From positions 60,678-124,677 of the forward strand of contig NZ_JYFC01000009.1 in NCBI RefSeq assembly GCF_000938265.1: a DNA stretch of 64,000 nucleotides. The letters run 5' to 3'. Shown here one piece after another: positions 53,414 to 61,505 of the stretch (the stretch's first letter is position 1; the number at the start of each line of letters is the position of its first letter). The notes beneath the pieces were generated by a model. It saw nothing but the letters and a program-made list of their open reading frames with translations. It was not told the DNA's origin and did no database searches. This DNA comes from Agreia bicolorata (lineage in GTDB: Bacteria > Actinomycetota > Actinomycetes > Actinomycetales > Microbacteriaceae). The position numbers and the translations under genes are program-made.

Positions 53414-54300
53414 CCCTTCGTCGCCCCGGCCGTGAGGCCGGCCACCACGTAGCGCTGCGCGAACAGGGCGACGAGCATCACGGGCACCGTGATGATGACC
53501 GACGCGGCCATCAGCCCGCCCCAGTCGACTGAGGCGTAGCTCGTGAAGTTCGAGATGGCCACGGGCAGGGTGCGCGTCTCCTGATTCGAGAGCACGAGCG
53601 CGAAGAGAAAGTTGTTCCAGCTGAAGATGAAGGCCAGAATCGCGCTCGTCGCCACACCCGGAAGCGCGAGCGGCAGCACCACGCGCACGAAAGCGCCGAC
53701 GCGGCTGGAGCCGTCGATCTGGGCGGCCTCCTCGAGCTCTTCGGGCAGTCCTTCGAAGAAACCGGCCATGATGGCGACCACCAGCGGCATCGTCACGAAG
53801 ATGTGGGTGAGGATGAGCGCCGTGTAGGTTCCGACGAGCTGCACCTGGCTGAACAGGAAGTACCAGGGAATCAGCAGGCTCACGCCCGGGATGACGCGGG
53901 CGAGCAGAACGAACGCCGTCGCGTTGCGGATGCGGAACCGGGCGATGCCGTAGGCCGCGGGAACCCCGAGCACGAGGGCGACGATCGTGGCGCCGACGCC
54001 CACGACCACGCTGTTCACGATGAACGGGGCGAAGTTCTGCGCGCCGAACACCGTGCCGAAGTTGTCGAGGGTCGGCGTGAAGTCGAAGGTGCGCGAGGGC
54101 GTCACGATGTCGAGGTTCGTCTTGAACGCGGCCATGAGCATCCAGCCGAGCGGGAGCACGAAGAGCAGCACCACGACCATGATGGCGATGGTGCGCAGCG
54201 TGGGGCCGAGCAGGCGCTTCTTGCGGCGGCGGGGAGCCGGCGGCGAGACGCGAGCGGCGGCGGCTTCGGAGCGCGTGGGCCGCTGGGCGGTGGCGGTCAT
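53410..54300 (-). CDS. carbohydrate ABC transporter permease (MalG type)
   Basis: 296-aa permease with six membrane segments and the EAA loop ELEEAAQIDGSSRVGAFVRVVLPLALPGV. An N-terminal tail of about 30 residues is rich in Arg and Pro. ATG 54300 overlaps the stop of the MalF-type permease by 4 bases; longer in-frame extensions are shadow. No ATPase gene is in the operon, so a shared MsmK-type ATPase elsewhere is likely. Confidence 0.94.
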   Translation of the reverse strand: MTATAQRPTRSEAAAARVSPPAPRRRKKRLLGPTLRTIAIMVVVLLFVLPLGWMLMAAFKTNLDIVTPSRTFDFTPTLDNFGTVFGAQNFAPFIVNSVVVGVGATIVALVLGVPAAYGIARFRIRNATAFVLLARVIPGVSLLIPWYFLFSQVQLVGTYTALILTHIFVTMPLVVAIMAGFFEGLPEELEEAAQIDGSSRVGAFVRVVLPLALPGVATSAILAFIFSWNNFLFALVLSNQETRTLPVAISNFTSYASVDWGGLMAASVIITVPVMLVALFAQRYVVAGLTAGATKG

Positions 54301-55238
54301 GCTCGGTGTCCTTTCGAGCGCAGAATGGTGAGTGCGGTGAGGATGATGATGATGAACATCAGAAACAGCATCAGCAGGGCGGCGGCGCTGCCGTACTGGG
54401 AGTTTCCGAAGCTCTCGTTGTAGGCGAGCATGTTGAGCGTCTCGGCCTCGTTGTTCGAGCCGCCGGTGCGGCCCTTCGTGGCGTAGATGATGTCGAAGGT
54501 CTTCATCGCGTCGATCGAGCGCAGGATGGCGGCGGCCGCCAGGGTGGGCATCAGCAGGGGCAGGGTGATGTGCCGAAACCGCTGCCAGGCGTTGGCGCCG
54601 TCGACGCGGGCGGCCTCGTCGGGCTCTTCGGGCAGAGTCGACAGGCCGGCGAGGAGGATGAGGATGACCATCGGGGTCCACTGCCAGACGTCGATGAAGA
54701 CGATGGTGTTGAGCGCCGTGTCGGTTCCCGAGAGCCAGAGCTGTGCGGGCAGGCCGAGCGACTTCATGAGCACGTTGGCGAAGCCGATCGAGGGCTCGAA
54801 GATGAGCAGCCACATCATGCCGACGGCCACGGGGGTCGCGACGAGGGGCAGCAGGATGAAGACCCGCACGATGCTCTGGCCGCGGAAGGTCTTGCGCAGA
54901 AGCAGTGCGATCGCGAGGCCGAGAACGAGCTCGATCACGAGGGCCGTGATCGTGAAGTAGGCGGTGCGGCCGACGGCCGGCCAGAAGCGCTCGAAGTCGG
55001 TGAGCCAGGTGGCGTAGTTCTCGAAGCCCACGAACTTGAAGGGCCTGGTCACCGAGCTGGCCGAGTCGGTGAACGACAGGAACACCGTGTAGGCGATGGG
55101 GAAGATGATGAGCAGGGCGACGAACACGATGGCGGGGGCGGTGAACAGCCACTTGATGTGCCGGTCGGCCCAGGTGGTGAGCCCGCTGCCGCGCCGCCTC
55201 TTCGGGGCGAGGTAGCTCGGGTGACTGGTCGTTGTCAT
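54297..55238 (-). CDS. carbohydrate ABC transporter permease (MalF type)
   Basis: 313-aa permease, partner of the one above. FVALLIIFPIAYTVFLSFTD is the first membrane segment, and the EAA loop is EPDEAARVDGANAWQRFRHITLPLLMPTL. It lies 83 bases after the binding protein, with a strong hairpin in the gap. Confidence 0.94.
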   Translation of the reverse strand: MTTTSHPSYLAPKRRRGSGLTTWADRHIKWLFTAPAIVFVALLIIFPIAYTVFLSFTDSASSVTRPFKFVGFENYATWLTDFERFWPAVGRTAYFTITALVIELVLGLAIALLLRKTFRGQSIVRVFILLPLVATPVAVGMMWLLIFEPSIGFANVLMKSLGLPAQLWLSGTDTALNTIVFIDVWQWTPMVILILLAGLSTLPEEPDEAARVDGANAWQRFRHITLPLLMPTLAAAAILRSIDAMKTFDIIYATKGRTGGSNNEAETLNMLAYNESFGNSQYGSAAALLMLFLMFIIIILTALTILRSKGHRA

Positions 55239-55278
55239 GATCTGCCTTCGATGGTGTCAGGGTGTTGTTCGGGAGGGT

Positions 55279-55315
55279 GTGCCGGGCGGGTGCTTGGTCA
55301 GCACCCGCCCGGCAC
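55279..55315 (-). terminator. perfect 15-base hairpin between binding protein and permeases
   Basis: Arms GTGCCGGGCGGGTGC and GCACCCGCCCGGCAC, loop TTGGTCA, in the 83-base gap after the binding-protein stop. No T tract. In binding-protein operons such hairpins protect the upstream mRNA end or cause partial termination, so more binding protein than permease is made. Confidence 0.7.
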
Positions 55316-55321
55316 GAGGTG

Positions 55322-56626
55322 TTACTTCTCGCCGTCGAGCAGGTCTTGGAAGTCGGTGTTCGCCTTGTCGGCGGCCGAATCGACGTCTCCTCCTTCGATG
55401 GCGCTGATGGCGGGTGCGCCCACGATCTCTCGGGCCTGGGCCACCTTCTCGAGCTGGGGGCGGTCGTGTCCGACCGTTCCCTCGCTGTTGCGCACGATCT
55501 CGACGAGACCGGCGGGGAAGGATGCGGTGGCCGCGTCGTCGGCCCACGAGGAGTCGCGGGCGCTCGGCACAGTGTCATCGGCGAGCAGCGTCTTGCTGTT
55601 CTCCTCGTTGGTGACCCACTTGATGAACTCCCAGGCGGCGTCCTTCTTCTTCGAGTACTCGTTGATGCCCACGGTCTGCGGCACGATGCTGTACGGATGC
55701 GATCCGGCAGGCCCCGCGGGGAAGGCGCCGTATGCGACGGTGTCGACGACGGCGCTGCTCGCCGGGTCGAGGAAGGTGTAGGCCTGGCTGTCGGCGTCGA
55801 GGTAGAACGCGGCGTTGCCCTGCGCGAAGATCGCGGATGCCTCGGGCCAGCCCATGTTCGTCGCTCCGGGAGGGCCGTAGTCCTTCAACAGCTTGCCGTA
55901 GAAGGCGTAGGCGTCTTTGGCCTCGGGGGTGTCGACAGAGGCGTTGCCGTCTTTGTCTTGGAAGTCTCCGCCGTAGCTGTAGAGGAACGAGGAGAACTGC
56001 GTGACGAGCGGCACCTTGGAGCCGCGCATCGCGATGCCGTAGAAGCCCTTGGCGGGGTCGTTCAGTTTCGCGGCAGCGGCGTCGAGCTCGTCGAGCGTGG
56101 TGGGAACGGGGATGCCCGCCGCCTCGAGCAGGTCGGAGCGGTAGTACATGATGTGGCGCTCGGTCATCACGGGAACGCCGTAGACGACGCCGTCGAGGGT
56201 CACGGCGTCTCGCGACGACTGCTGAAAGTCGTCCCAGTTCCAGTCGGCGTCGCTCTTGACGTAGTCGGTCATGTCGGCGAGCCAGCCGTTGCGGCTGAAC
56301 TCGCGCATGACATCCTGCACCTGGTAGCCGTAGATGTCGAAGTCGCTCGACTGGGCGTTGAGCTTCACTTTGAGGGTGTCGTTCAGCTGTTCGTTGCCGT
56401 AGAACTCGAGGTTGACCTTCACGCCGGTCTCGTCTTCATATTTGGTCGCGAGGGTCTTCAATCCCTCGGTCCAGGGGCTGTTCGCCGCGATGAGGGTGAG
56501 GTCGGTGACCTTCTCCGAGGAGGAGCTTCCGCCGCCGGCGCAGGCCATCAGGCCTGCCGCGAGGGCGAGTGCGAGGGGCGCCGCGAGGGCTGCCCTTCGG
56601 TTTCGTCGTGATCGAATGATCATCAT
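55322..56626 (-). CDS. sugar ABC transporter substrate-binding lipoprotein (family 1)
   Basis: 434-aa extracellular binding protein. Lipobox LMAC with modified C29. Family SBP_bac_1: VTDLTLIAANSPWTEGLKTLATKYEDETGVKVNLEFYG at the start, VYGVPVMTERHIMYYRSDLLEAAGIPVPTTLDEL, and a C-terminal KKKDAAWEFIKWVTNEEN. It binds a sugar or sugar derivative outside the membrane. AGGA lies 3 to 5 bases before the first of two ATGs. Confidence 0.94.
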   Translation of the reverse strand: MMIIRSRRNRRAALAAPLALALAAGLMACAGGGSSSSEKVTDLTLIAANSPWTEGLKTLATKYEDETGVKVNLEFYGNEQLNDTLKVKLNAQSSDFDIYGYQVQDVMREFSRNGWLADMTDYVKSDADWNWDDFQQSSRDAVTLDGVVYGVPVMTERHIMYYRSDLLEAAGIPVPTTLDELDAAAAKLNDPAKGFYGIAMRGSKVPLVTQFSSFLYSYGGDFQDKDGNASVDTPEAKDAYAFYGKLLKDYGPPGATNMGWPEASAIFAQGNAAFYLDADSQAYTFLDPASSAVVDTVAYGAFPAGPAGSHPYSIVPQTVGINEYSKKKDAAWEFIKWVTNEENSKTLLADDTVPSARDSSWADDAATASFPAGLVEIVRNSEGTVGHDRPQLEKVAQAREIVGAPAISAIEGGDVDSAADKANTDFQDLLDGEK

Positions 56627-56695
56627 TGATCCTTTCCGTTGTTCTCTTAGGTGAGTGTGCGTGGAGTGTTCTGGTGCGGGATTGCGGGGTAAAAA

Positions 56696-57676
56696 TCAGT
56701 TGGCCAGTGCCTGCGGGCGTCGACCGGAGAAGACGTCGACGATGGCCTGGGCCGTCGAGAGTCCGATGCGGTGGTAGGCCTCGAGGCTGTCGGCAGCGGC
56801 GTGGGTGGTCGCGATCACGTTCGGGAATGCGAGAAGCGGGTTGTCGGACTTCACCGGCTCGACCTCGAACACGTCGAGTCCGGCGCCGGCGATGTGGCCG
56901 GATGCGAGCGCGTCGGTGAGCGCCGATTCGTCGACGAGACCGCCGCGGCTGGTGTTCAGCAGCACGGTGCCCGGCCGCATGGATGCCAGCAGTCCGGCGT
57001 CGACCAGGTGGTGGGTGGACTCGACGTGCGGGGCGTGCACGCTCACGACATCGACATTCGAGACGGCATTTTCGAGCGAGACCAGGCGAACGCCGAGGCG
57101 GTCAGCCTCGTTCTCGTCGCCGAACGGGTCGTAGGCCACGATGTCGACGTCGAATCCTGCCAGCCGTCGGGCGAGCAGGCGCGAGACCGCTCCGAAGCCG
57201 ATCAGGCCGATCGACTTGCCCGAGATCTCGGCTCCCACGAAGCGGTCCCACGTTCCCGTGCGGATTCCCGAGTTCATGGCCGGGATCTGGCGGTAGACGG
57301 AGAGCAGCAGGCCGAGCGCCAACTCGGCCACGGCCGCCGCGTTGCCTCCGGGGGCGTTGACCACGTCGATGCCGCGTGAGCGGGCCTCGGCGAGATCGAT
57401 GTTGTCGAGGCCGACTCCGAGGCGGGAGATGATGCGGAGTTCGGGTGCGAGGGCCAGGGCGTCACGGTCGAAGACCTCGACGCCGCAGACGGATGCCGCG
57501 GCCGTCGGGAGCAGTGCGGCCAGGTCGTCGGCCGTCCAGGGCACGGATCGTTCGTTCTCGACGAGGGTGAATCCGTGCTCGAGCAGCAGATCGCGCCCCG
57601 CGGAGCAGAGCTCTGCGTAGCGCACGGGGCCGACGATCACGGTTCGACCGGATCCGATCGAGGAGGGAGACGCCAT
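56696..57676 (-). CDS. D-isomer-specific 2-hydroxyacid dehydrogenase
   Basis: 326-aa NAD-dependent dehydrogenase of the D-2-hydroxyacid (phosphoglycerate dehydrogenase-like) family. The NAD motif is GLIGFGAVS (GxGxxS instead of GxGxxG). The catalytic triad is R in LNTSRGGLVDE, E in VFEVEP and H in IATTHAAADS. It has no C-terminal ACT domain, so it is catabolic rather than serine-biosynthetic. First structural gene after the GntR regulator, behind two TGTTAACA operators. Confidence 0.92.
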   Translation of the reverse strand: MASPSSIGSGRTVIVGPVRYAELCSAGRDLLLEHGFTLVENERSVPWTADDLAALLPTAAASVCGVEVFDRDALALAPELRIISRLGVGLDNIDLAEARSRGIDVVNAPGGNAAAVAELALGLLLSVYRQIPAMNSGIRTGTWDRFVGAEISGKSIGLIGFGAVSRLLARRLAGFDVDIVAYDPFGDENEADRLGVRLVSLENAVSNVDVVSVHAPHVESTHHLVDAGLLASMRPGTVLLNTSRGGLVDESALTDALASGHIAGAGLDVFEVEPVKSDNPLLAFPNVIATTHAAADSLEAYHRIGLSTAQAIVDVFSGRRPQALAN

Positions 57677-57755
57677 GAAGTGGGTCGCTTTCTATGGCCC
57701 AGGCAGCGTTCCGGAGAACCGCGTTGCTCGTCGCCATTGATCGAGGAACTGTAAC

Positions 57756-57767
57756 TTGTTAACAGTC
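57756..57767. promoter_or_regulatory. operator 1 of the sugar operon
   Basis: CTTGTTAACAGT shares the core TGTTAACA with the perfect palindrome at 57809 and lies 80 bases before the dehydrogenase start. Likely site of the FCD GntR protein encoded upstream. Confidence 0.65.
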
Positions 57768-57808
57768 AACCTATGAGACGCGAAGTCCACTCGTCAAGCA
57801 TTTTTGGC

Positions 57809-57822
57809 AACTGTTAACAGTT
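57809..57822. promoter_or_regulatory. operator 2 of the sugar operon
   Basis: AACTGTTAACAGTT, a perfect 14-base palindrome just after the gntR stop and 133 bases before the dehydrogenase start. Spacing to operator 1 is about 53 bases, about five helical turns, which would allow looping. Confidence 0.75.
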
Positions 57823-57825
57823 TTG

Positions 57826-58506
57826 TTATTGAGAGGGCTCCGTGGAGTCGGCCGACCACTGGATGGCGTCTCTCACGCGACCCTTGGCCCGCATCAGGTG
57901 GTCGTGCAGTCGCTCGACCGCGGCATCCGGATCGCCGGCCCGCACGACGTCGAGGAATCCCTGGTGGTCGATGACCGCGGCATCCATGTCTGCTGTGTTG
58001 CTCATGTCGAGCAGAACCTCGAAGGTGCGCTGATAGGGGCGCCATGCCTCGGCCAGTCGGCGGTGCTCGGAGAGGCGGTAGAAGCTGGTGTGGAACTCCA
58101 TGTCGGCGAGGTCGAACGCTTCGGGGTCGTTGCTTTTCGCGGCCGCTGCCATGGCGTCAACCAGCTGCTGCACCTCGTCCCAGCCCTCGGCGCTCGTGTG
58201 CTCGATGGCCAGTCGAAGTGCCATCGACTCGAGGCTCTCGCGCAGCGAGTAGAGCTCTTCGATGTCGCGCTGGCCGCGAAAGCTCACGTAGAGCCGCTTG
58301 CGTCGATTGTCGACCAGGCCTTCGCTCTCGAGCTGGCGCAGCGCATCGCGCACAGGGCCGCGGCTCACGTCGAAGCGGGTGGCCAGACTGTCTTCCGACA
58401 GGTGGGTGCCGTCGGCGATCGAGCCCGAGATGATGTCGACCCGCAGCTTGTGCGAGATCTGCTCACCCATCGCAAGGGGGCGCGGAGAATGTGCGGTGAA
58501 GACCAT
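57826..58506 (-). CDS. GntR family regulator, FCD subfamily; sugar operon regulator
   Basis: 226-aa regulator with winged HTH (ISGSIADGTHLSEDSLATRFDVSRGPVRDALRQLESEGLV, residues 26-65) and an FCD domain with metal-site pattern (DLADMEFHTSFYRLSEHRRL, VIDHQGFLDVV, LHDHLMRA). It is encoded directly upstream of the sugar operon on the same strand. TGTTAACA-type sites flank it on both sides, so it probably represses itself and the operon until a sugar acid binds. GAAAGG precedes the ATG. Confidence 0.92.
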   Translation of the reverse strand: MVFTAHSPRPLAMGEQISHKLRVDIISGSIADGTHLSEDSLATRFDVSRGPVRDALRQLESEGLVDNRRKRLYVSFRGQRDIEELYSLRESLESMALRLAIEHTSAEGWDEVQQLVDAMAAAAKSNDPEAFDLADMEFHTSFYRLSEHRRLAEAWRPYQRTFEVLLDMSNTADMDAAVIDHQGFLDVVRAGDPDAAVERLHDHLMRAKGRVRDAIQWSADSTEPSQ

Positions 58507-58518
58507 GAGCGCCTTTCG

Positions 58519-58532
58519 TTGACAGTTGACAG
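58519..58532. promoter_or_regulatory. operator 3, upstream of the sugar gntR
   Basis: TTGACAGTTGACAG, an imperfect tandem of the ACTGTCAAC half found at operators 1 and 2, 12 bases before the gntR start. Likely autoregulatory site. Confidence 0.5.
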
Positions 58533-58563
58533 TATGTTACCCATACGGTCACGCACTCCTCGC

Positions 58564-58607
58564 GCGGAAACAAGAAAGGGGCGCGCCAGGTTCTCCTGAC
58601 GCGCCCC
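58564..58607 (-). terminator. intrinsic terminator of the secreted phosphoesterase gene
   Basis: Arms GGGGCGCG-c-CAGG and CCTG-a-CGCGCCCC (13 bases, one mismatch) with loop TTCT at 58578-58607. On the minus strand the stem is followed by TTTCTTGTTT, a T-rich tail. It ends transcription of the metallophosphoesterase gene, which stops at 58620. Confidence 0.8.
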
Positions 58608-58619
58608 CTCAGATGCTGA

Positions 58620-61448
58620 CTAGCTTCGAGCGCGTCGCGCCCTCAGCAGCATGATTCCGGCCACGAGGGCTCCCGCGGCCAGTGCGAGGATTCCTGCGAT
58701 CGACAGGCCCGTGACGGCAAGGCCGCTGGTGGTGCCGCCAGTAGTGTCGCCGGCCGTGCTGGCTGCGGTGCCTGGTGTCGGGTCGGTACCCGGAACCTCC
58801 GGCCCGGTGCCGTTGCCGCCGGTATCGCCCGCGGCTCGCGCGGTCACGAGCTGCCAGCCGATGAGCTCGCCCGCAGCGGTGTAGAGGGCGATGCGGTGCT
58901 CACCCGCGGGCAGGCTCGCGGGCGTCGCGAGCGTCAGCGAATTGCCGGCGGCGACAACTGCCGTGCCCAGCGCGGTCGGTTCGGAGAAGGCGAAGCCGTA
59001 GACGGTCTGCCCCTCGTGGCCGGCGGGGAGGGTAATCGAGACGTTCTCTCCGGCGACGAAGGGATTCGGCGTGACGGTGATCGCATTCTCGAGCGCGGGG
59101 GTCAGATCGCTGTCGCTGGGAGTCCAGCCGGATTCCTCGCCGATGACCAGCGTTGCGGAGAGTGACTTTCCGTTTCGGCTGCCCATCGACTGCACGAACG
59201 TCAGGGCGTGCGAGCCCGAGCCCGAGAGCGGTTCGGCCAGGTCGATGCGCCACGTGCCGTCTGCGGCCACATCGGCCTGGCCGAGGCTGGCGCCGTCGGC
59301 GTCGCCGGTAGCTTCGACACGAACGGATGCGCCCGGCAGGCCCCGCCCCGTGAGCGACGCGAGCTGGGTGTCAGACGGGTAGACGGTGGAGAGATCGGTC
59401 GCCAGCGCGAAGTTCGCGCCTGTCGCGTCGATGTCGGGGCGATTGTAGAGAAACTGCTTCGTCGTCAGCGGGTGGTCGACGATGCGCGTCTCGCCGACGC
59501 AGCCGTTCCAGCCGTGCTCGGCCTCGGTGTCCAAGGTTGAGGTGCCGATGATCCACGGCATGAAGTTGGCTGCCATCATTCCGCCGGCGTTGGACACGTT
59601 GCGCAGAACCGGAACGCCGTCGACGTACATGATCACGGTGTTCGCTGCAGGGTCGTTGACGATGGCGACATGGTGCCACGCCTTCTGCATGATCTCGCCG
59701 GACCAGTTGGTGTACGAGTTGCCGGTCGAGGAGTCGGCTGCCGAGTACTGGTATTCGCGCAGGTTCGAGATGCCCAGCCAGGCAACGCCTGCGCCGGGGT
59801 CTGAGTCGTCGTGAATGCCGGACCACTCGCGTGTGCCGCCTCTGGTGAGAGCCGCTGACCAGCGGTTGGCGCTCTCGGTCCAGTTCTCGTCGAGCTGCAG
59901 GAACGTCTCGATCGTGTAGCCGTTGTTCTTGTTCAGATCGGCGAATGTGGCGGGGGCGCCGTACTCGGTCGTGAGGTACGACACGCGGTCGGGTCCGCTG
60001 GCATTGCGTGTGGCGTTGGTGAAGCACACGGAGCCCGGGTCTGACGAGTAGAACGCCGTGTTGCTGTGGCTCACATTGACGTCGGCGAGTTCGTCGGGCT
60101 CGTCGGTCTCGCCGATCGCATTGCGGTGCATGGGACTGCTGCCCGCGACATCCGGAATGACCGTGTTCTCGTCGACGACACCCGCGCCGACGGAACCGAA
60201 GCGCCAGTGGGCGATCGTTCCGGTTGCGGGGATGTAGTCGTTCGGGGAGCCCGCAGCGAGCAGGGCATTGGCGGTGCCGCCGCCGGTCCAGCCTTCGGAG
60301 ACGATCTTCGTCGCGAGCGACGAGAGGTCGGCCTTGGTTTCGTTTGCCGGATCGGTCTTCCAGCCGAAGCGACCGTTGAAGTCGAAGGGCATGCTGAACT
60401 GCTGATTCGGGCCCGTGAGCACCGGGGTGTCAGATGAGGCGAGCGAGGCCTTGTCTTTCATCGGGATCCAGGGAGAGACCGTATCGACGTCGATCTTCTG
60501 CCCGGTCAGGTCGAACTCGAACAGGGTCATCACGCCATTGCCGCCGTCGGCGGCCATCTGGTAGTCGGTGAGAATCTGGTGCACCGGATGCCCGAAGTCA
60601 TTCGTGCGCGTCTGTTGCGTCGCCCCGTGGAAGTGCCCGTTTACCGTCAGGATGATCTGGTCGTTCTTTCGGATGAGCTGATCCCACAGCACGTCGCCCC
60701 ACCACCACGACGTGGGTGATGTCTGGTCTTCGGCGATGTTGATGATCGCGTGCGACGACAGCACGACCGGCACCTTCGGGTGCTGGTCGAGAATCCCCTG
60801 GGCCCAGCCGAAGGTGTCGTCGGAGGCATTCCAGGCGATGGCGAGTGAGATCCACTGGTGCCCTTCGGCCTCGAAGAGGTAGGCCGACGACAGCCCGTCT
60901 TGGAAGGTGCCGAGCAGGGTGCTGCCGGTCTTGGCCGACTGTGCGGCCATGGCGTCGGCCCCGAAACGCGCCCGGTAGTTGCCCGAGATCGCCTCTGACG
61001 AACGAGCGTTCATGTCGGAGACATCGTGGTTGCCCGGAAGGACGGAGTAGGGAACCCCGCCGTCTGTGAGGTTCTTCATGGCCTTGGCCGCCGCATCCCA
61101 CTCGCCGGAGACGCCCTGCTGGTCGACGACGTCGCCGACCTGAACGACGAAGGGAATGTTCAGCTCATTTTTGTGGTCGACGATCCATTTGGTCTGCACC
61201 TCGAACGGGTTGGTTCCGTACTTCGGGTAGAACTGTGAAGCGCTGTAGCGGGAGTAGAACTGCGTGTCGGGCAGTACCGGAAGCAGGAAGCTCGAGTTGG
61301 TGCCGGCGGGGGCGTCGGTTGCGGCGGCCGCGGGAGCGGCATCCTGAGTCTGGGCCGTTGCGACGCCGGCGCCGGCCGAGATGAGGCCGAGGGCGAGGGC
61401 TCCGGTGATGGTCGCGGCAAGGGCGCGACGAAGGGCGGATGTCGTCAT
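58620..61448 (-). CDS. secreted metallophosphoesterase with LamG domain and LAxTG wall anchor
   Basis: 942-aa exported protein. Signal peptide at residues 1-32 or so. Calcineurin-like phosphoesterase domain about 45-330 with LPDTQFYS, QVGDVVDQQG, LPGNHDVS, LSSHAIINI and NGHFHGA, covering the metal-binding motifs. A LamG/concanavalin-like domain lies about 430-690 (YTIETFLQLDENW, WHHVAIVND, VIMYVDGVPV), then two Ig-like beta domains. The C-terminus is a Gly/Thr/Pro-rich stalk, LAVTG, a membrane segment and RARRARS, a sorting signal of the LAxTG type used by class E sortases. It acts on the cell surface; the substrate (nucleotide, phospholipid or wall polymer) is unknown. Confidence 0.92.
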   Translation of the reverse strand: MTTSALRRALAATITGALALGLISAGAGVATAQTQDAAPAAAATDAPAGTNSSFLLPVLPDTQFYSRYSASQFYPKYGTNPFEVQTKWIVDHKNELNIPFVVQVGDVVDQQGVSGEWDAAAKAMKNLTDGGVPYSVLPGNHDVSDMNARSSEAISGNYRARFGADAMAAQSAKTGSTLLGTFQDGLSSAYLFEAEGHQWISLAIAWNASDDTFGWAQGILDQHPKVPVVLSSHAIINIAEDQTSPTSWWWGDVLWDQLIRKNDQIILTVNGHFHGATQQTRTNDFGHPVHQILTDYQMAADGGNGVMTLFEFDLTGQKIDVDTVSPWIPMKDKASLASSDTPVLTGPNQQFSMPFDFNGRFGWKTDPANETKADLSSLATKIVSEGWTGGGTANALLAAGSPNDYIPATGTIAHWRFGSVGAGVVDENTVIPDVAGSSPMHRNAIGETDEPDELADVNVSHSNTAFYSSDPGSVCFTNATRNASGPDRVSYLTTEYGAPATFADLNKNNGYTIETFLQLDENWTESANRWSAALTRGGTREWSGIHDDSDPGAGVAWLGISNLREYQYSAADSSTGNSYTNWSGEIMQKAWHHVAIVNDPAANTVIMYVDGVPVLRNVSNAGGMMAANFMPWIIGTSTLDTEAEHGWNGCVGETRIVDHPLTTKQFLYNRPDIDATGANFALATDLSTVYPSDTQLASLTGRGLPGASVRVEATGDADGASLGQADVAADGTWRIDLAEPLSGSGSHALTFVQSMGSRNGKSLSATLVIGEESGWTPSDSDLTPALENAITVTPNPFVAGENVSITLPAGHEGQTVYGFAFSEPTALGTAVVAAGNSLTLATPASLPAGEHRIALYTAAGELIGWQLVTARAAGDTGGNGTGPEVPGTDPTPGTAASTAGDTTGGTTSGLAVTGLSIAGILALAAGALVAGIMLLRARRARS

Positions 61449-61505
61449 GATTCTTTCGGGGTTCGTACTTCTGGCAAAGGGCATGGGTCTGCGAAGTGGC
61501 ATGGG

